DNA of 15,593 nt from Streptococcus sp. GTDB taxonomy: Bacteria; Bacillota; Bacilli; Lactobacillales; Aerococcaceae. The number at the start of each line of letters is the position of its first letter. Positions within the stretch are counted from its first letter, which is position 1. The position numbers and the translations under genes are program-made. Positions 13,184 to 15,593 of the stretch are shown piece by piece. Below the pieces are notes generated by a model. It had not been told where the DNA came from and ran no database searches. It was given only the letters and a program-made list of their open reading frames with translations. The stretch is from contig JABZYY010000024.1 in NCBI GenBank assembly GCA_015264885.1, positions 1 through 15,593 on the forward strand, written 5' to 3'.

Positions 13184-13735
13184 TTGGATATAGTGGTGCA
13201 GAATCCCAGAGAAGGAGAATTCATCACTGTCAAGAGTTATAAACATGATGGTAGTCTTCATCGCACTTGGCGCGATAGCATGATTTTGAAGACAAGCGAT
13301 CAAGCAATTATCGCTTGCAATGATCATACTCTTGTGACTGAGTCCGACGGTAGAAGATGGTTGACGAGAGAGCCAGCGTTATTGTATTACCATAAACATT
13401 ATTGGTTCAATGTCGTAACGATGATTCGTCAAAAAGGAATTTCTTACTATTGTAATCTTGCTTCACCTTATGTGTTAGATGCAGAAGCGTTGAAATATAT
13501 TGATTACGATTTAGATATCAAGATTTTCCCAGATGGCGAAAAGAGATTGCTAGATGTCGATGAATATGAATTGCATCGCCGTCAAATGCATTATTCAAAA
13601 GAGATTGATCAAATCTTGAAGGCAAACGTTGAGATTCTTGTGGATTGGATCAATAACAAAAAAGGGCCGTTCTCGCCTGAATATGTCGATTTATGGTATG
13701 AAAGATATATTCAATTAACCTATCGTAAATCATAA
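13184..13735 (+). CDS. ntdp: DUF402 nucleoside tri-/diphosphate phosphatase (Ntdp family)
   Basis: A cytoplasmic Mg2+-dependent phosphatase of the DUF402 family, known in Staphylococcus and Bacillus relatives to hydrolyse nucleoside tri- and diphosphates. The 183 residues match family landmarks throughout: [12 protein letters not shown] (18-29), [20 protein letters not shown] (46-65), [36 protein letters not shown], and a C-terminal [17 protein letters not shown]. The TTG at 13184 gives the family's N-terminal length, but its ribosome site (AGAAAG, immediately before it) is weak; GTG codons at 13193 and 13196 are alternatives that cost only three or four residues. Monocistronic, with its own promoter and terminator. 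Poor start signals plus the leader hairpin suggest low translation. Confidence 0.92.
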   Translation: MDIVVQNPREGEFITVKSYKHDGSLHRTWRDSMILKTSDQAIIACNDHTLVTESDGRRWLTREPALLYYHKHYWFNVVTMIRQKGISYYCNLASPYVLDAEALKYIDYDLDIKIFPDGEKRLLDVDEYELHRRQMHYSKEIDQILKANVEILVDWINNKKGPFSPEYVDLWYERYIQLTYRKS

Positions 13736-13758
13736 CTCATGATAGCTGAGTTGAAAGA

Positions 13759-13785
13759 GCAAGTAGCTAAGGCTGCTTGCTTTTT
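13759..13785 (+). terminator. Rho-independent terminator after ntdp
   Basis: A 9-bp stem (13759-13767 with 13772-13780, one T-G pair), loop TAAG and five T residues, then a further T-rich stretch. Confidence 0.9.
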
Positions 13786-13835
13786 GTTTTTGTGGGGTAA
13801 ATTTTGAAAACCTTCTATTAATAGACAAGAGCTTT

Positions 13836-13844
13836 TGGTAAAAT
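13836..13844 (+). promoter_or_regulatory. Extended -10 promoter for the phosphohexomutase gene
   Basis: TGG (13836-13838) followed by TAAAAT (13839-13844). The -35 position is weak (TATTAA at 13816-13821). Transcription would start near 13851, just before AAGGAGGG (13857-13864). Confidence 0.5.
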
Positions 13845-13870
13845 AGGGCTAGAGTTAAGGAGGGATTCCC

Positions 13871-15385
13871 ATGTCAAAAATCAAAGAGTTACAACTAAGT
13901 TCAGATATCCGTGGCATTGCTATTGAAACCGAAGAGTTTGATGCAACGTTAACGGTTGAAGAGAGTCGTTTAATCGCGAGTGCTTTTGTGAAATGGCTAC
14001 AGAAACGTTATCCATCTAAAGTGGTGACGGAATTAGTTGTTGGGATTGGTCGTGATAGTCGCATTAGTGGCCCGGACTTAACAAGAGAATTTATTCAGGT
14101 GTTGTCGGCTTTTGGTGTTCGCGTAATTGATTTTGAAATGGCGACAACTCCAAGTATGTTTATGGCAACGCAGTTTGAAGAATTCAACTGCGACGCAACC
14201 GTGATGTTCACTGCTAGCCATTTACCTTTCTATTATAATGGTTTGAAATTCTTCACACGTGAGGGTGGATTAGAAGCAAGTGATATTTGTGACATCATTG
14301 ATTTAGTAGACGAGAAAGAAGAAGTCCCCCAAGTACCTGTTTCTACTATAGAAGTAAAAAGTATTTTTGAACGATACAGCCGTCACTTGGTAGAGTTGAT
14401 TCGTAAAGGGAGCGGTAGCGAGAAAGAAAAACCGCTCGAAGGTCTTCATATTATTGTAGACGCTGGAAATGGTGCTGGTGGTTTCTTTGCGGAAAAGGTG
14501 CTAGAAGTATTAGGTGCTAACACAAAAGGTTCACAGTTCCTAGATCCTGATGGAACATTCCCAAATCATATTCCAAACCCAGATAATAAAGAAGCGATGG
14601 AAAGTATTAAGAATCAGGTGCTTGCGGTCGGTGCGGATTATGGTGTGATTTTTGACACCGATGTGGATAGAGCTGCAGTCGTTACAGGAGATGGAGAGTT
14701 GCTTAATAGAAATAATCTGATTGCAGTGCTTAGTGTAATTGCCATTAGTGAACACCCTGGAACTACAATCGTGACGAACTCACCTACAACTGAACACTTG
14801 AAGAGATTTATTACAGAACTAGGCGGCCATCAATATCGTTATATTTCTGGGTACCGTAATGTTATCAATAAAGCTATCGAGTTAAATAAAGCTGGTACGG
14901 ATTGTCAATTAGCGATTGAGACTAGTGGACATGCAGCCTTTAAGGAAAATTACTTCCTAGATGATGGCGCGTATGTAGTGGCGAAGATTTTAATGCTTCT
15001 TCCAAGATTGCTTGAACGCGGAGAAACATTGGATTATTTAATCAAACAATTAGTACAACCAAAAGAAGTTGTTGAAGTTCGCTTTAAGATTGAAACAGAA
15101 GATTTCAAAACTTATGGCAATGAAGTGATTAAAGAATTTCCACAGTGGATTCCACAAGGCTGGGGTGTGAACCTGGAAAACGAAGAGGGGGTTCGTATTG
15201 ATTTCAAAGGTGAGTACGGAGATGGATGGTTATTATTACGCATGAGCTTACATGAACCGCTACTCGTTCTTCAAATTGAAAATGATTTAGTTGGATATCA
15301 AAAGAAGATTCTAGAAACGATTCAAAAAATAATGAACCGTTATCCAAAAATCAATCAAAGTAAGCTCGAAGCTTTACTAAAATAG
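13871..15385 (+). CDS. Phosphoglucomutase/phosphomannomutase family protein
   Basis: An alpha-D-phosphohexomutase that would move phosphate between C1 and C6 of a hexose phosphate. The ATG follows AAGGAGGG by 6 bases. The 504 residues have the four-domain layout: GIGRDSRISGPDL (58-70), active-site Ser116 in TASHLPFYYNGLKF, metal loop DTDVDRA (262-268), sugar-binding ETSGH (350-354), and a C-terminal phosphate-binding loop RMSLHEP (about residues 458-464) where RxSxTEP is usual. The Ser-His-Leu-Pro and Ser-Leu-His-Glu-Pro variants place it in a side branch distinct from GlmM and from the main PgcA/PMM enzymes, so the true substrate (glucose-, mannose- or another hexose phosphate) cannot be told here. 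It stands alone between its promoter and terminator; galE elsewhere in the window would be a downstream user of glucose-1-phosphate if it is a PGM. Confidence 0.9.
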   Translation: MSKIKELQLSSDIRGIAIETEEFDATLTVEESRLIASAFVKWLQKRYPSKVVTELVVGIGRDSRISGPDLTREFIQVLSAFGVRVIDFEMATTPSMFMATQFEEFNCDATVMFTASHLPFYYNGLKFFTREGGLEASDICDIIDLVDEKEEVPQVPVSTIEVKSIFERYSRHLVELIRKGSGSEKEKPLEGLHIIVDAGNGAGGFFAEKVLEVLGANTKGSQFLDPDGTFPNHIPNPDNKEAMESIKNQVLAVGADYGVIFDTDVDRAAVVTGDGELLNRNNLIAVLSVIAISEHPGTTIVTNSPTTEHLKRFITELGGHQYRYISGYRNVINKAIELNKAGTDCQLAIETSGHAAFKENYFLDDGAYVVAKILMLLPRLLERGETLDYLIKQLVQPKEVVEVRFKIETEDFKTYGNEVIKEFPQWIPQGWGVNLENEEGVRIDFKGEYGDGWLLLRMSLHEPLLVLQIENDLVGYQKKILETIQKIMNRYPKINQSKLEALLK

Positions 15386-15398
15386 AAGGCTAAAAAAG

Positions 15399-15437
15399 AT
15401 ACAGTTTGCAGATTCTGTGAACTGTATTATTTTTTTT
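15399..15437 (+). terminator. Rho-independent terminator after the phosphohexomutase gene
   Basis: An 8-bp stem ATACAGTT/AACTGTAT (15399-15406 with 15420-15427), continued after a mismatch by CAG/CTG, then a T run (15430-15437). Confidence 0.88.
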
Positions 15438-15499
15438 AGAATTCTACATCTTTTCAGTTGCAAACCTTCTTTGGTTATGATAAATTAATATCACTGTTG

Positions 15500-15513
15500 A
15501 GCGAACGTTCGCT
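15500..15513. promoter_or_regulatory. 14-base perfect palindrome, probable operator
   Basis: AGCGAACGTTCGCT is a perfect inverted repeat in an otherwise AT-rich intergenic stretch. Its form is like operators of TetR-family dimers. No regulator gene is visible in the window, so the partner is unknown. Confidence 0.5.
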
Positions 15514-15558
15514 TATAAAACAGTTTCAAAAAACTTTGAAAAAGTTCAATGAAATCTG

Positions 15559-15587
15559 TTGACAGTGAAAATGTCCTATGATAGGAT
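15559..15587 (+). promoter_or_regulatory. Promoter for a gene beyond the window, with -10 inside a palindrome
   Basis: Consensus TTGACA (15559-15564), 17 bases, TAGGAT (15582-15587). The -10 overlaps TCCTAT-G-ATAGGA (15574-15586), a perfect inverted repeat that looks like a repressor site. The gene it drives starts after 15593. Confidence 0.55.
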
Positions 15588-15593
15588 ATAGAA

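Overview
The window looks like chromosomal DNA of a low-GC Gram-positive bacterium of the order Lactobacillales. The signs are sigma-A promoters with extended -10 elements, strong AGGAGG ribosome sites, LPxTG surface proteins, an Ntdp-type nucleotide phosphatase, RecX-MutY adjacency, a vitamin B6 salvage cluster with an ECF S-component, and a Mn2+ riboswitch in front of a P-type ATPase. Genus level (for example Granulicatella or another Carnobacteriaceae) is a guess from gene style only.

Positions 1-2900 hold an array of at least four tandem paralogues for short secreted proteins. The first is cut by the window edge and frameshifted; three are intact. Each intact copy has its own sigma-A promoter. 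All intact copies share an unusual plan: signal peptide, ~50-residue domain, Cys, an LPxTG motif in the MIDDLE of the protein, a first membrane helix, a short basic loop, a second hydrophobic segment that itself ends like a signal-peptidase site, a second Cys, a Thr/Glu-rich low-complexity tail, and a C-terminal V-x-P-T-D-[HR]-[LI] motif. I do not recognise a described family with this layout; it is the best candidate here for something new.

Positions 2930-4790 carry map and galE in one transcription unit. A 560-base gene-free stretch (4789-5348) follows. It contains two tandem copies of a ~160-base nested palindromic element with compensatory base changes between copies, plus a degenerate third remnant. 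One outer arm of the first copy lies inside the end of galE.

Positions 5300-8063 form a divergent vitamin B6 module: pdxK and an ECF S-component on the minus strand, translationally coupled, and a MocR/GntR regulator (PdxR-like) on the plus strand. The 100-base spacer has two overlapping face-to-face promoters and operator-like repeats. The regulator has Ser where the PLP-binding Lys of this family is expected.

Positions 8090-10962 contain a yybP-ykoY (Mn2+) riboswitch with terminator and a type IIA P-type ATPase, a probable Mn2+/Ca2+ exporter. Positions 11060-13077 contain recX and mutY, overlapping; this MutY has lost all four cysteines of the iron-sulfur cluster. Positions 13100-15440 hold a DUF402/Ntdp phosphatase and a phosphoglucomutase/phosphomannomutase family enzyme, each with its own promoter and terminator. 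The last 150 bases hold regulatory DNA for a gene beyond the window: a 14-base perfect palindrome and a promoter whose -10 overlaps a second palindrome.
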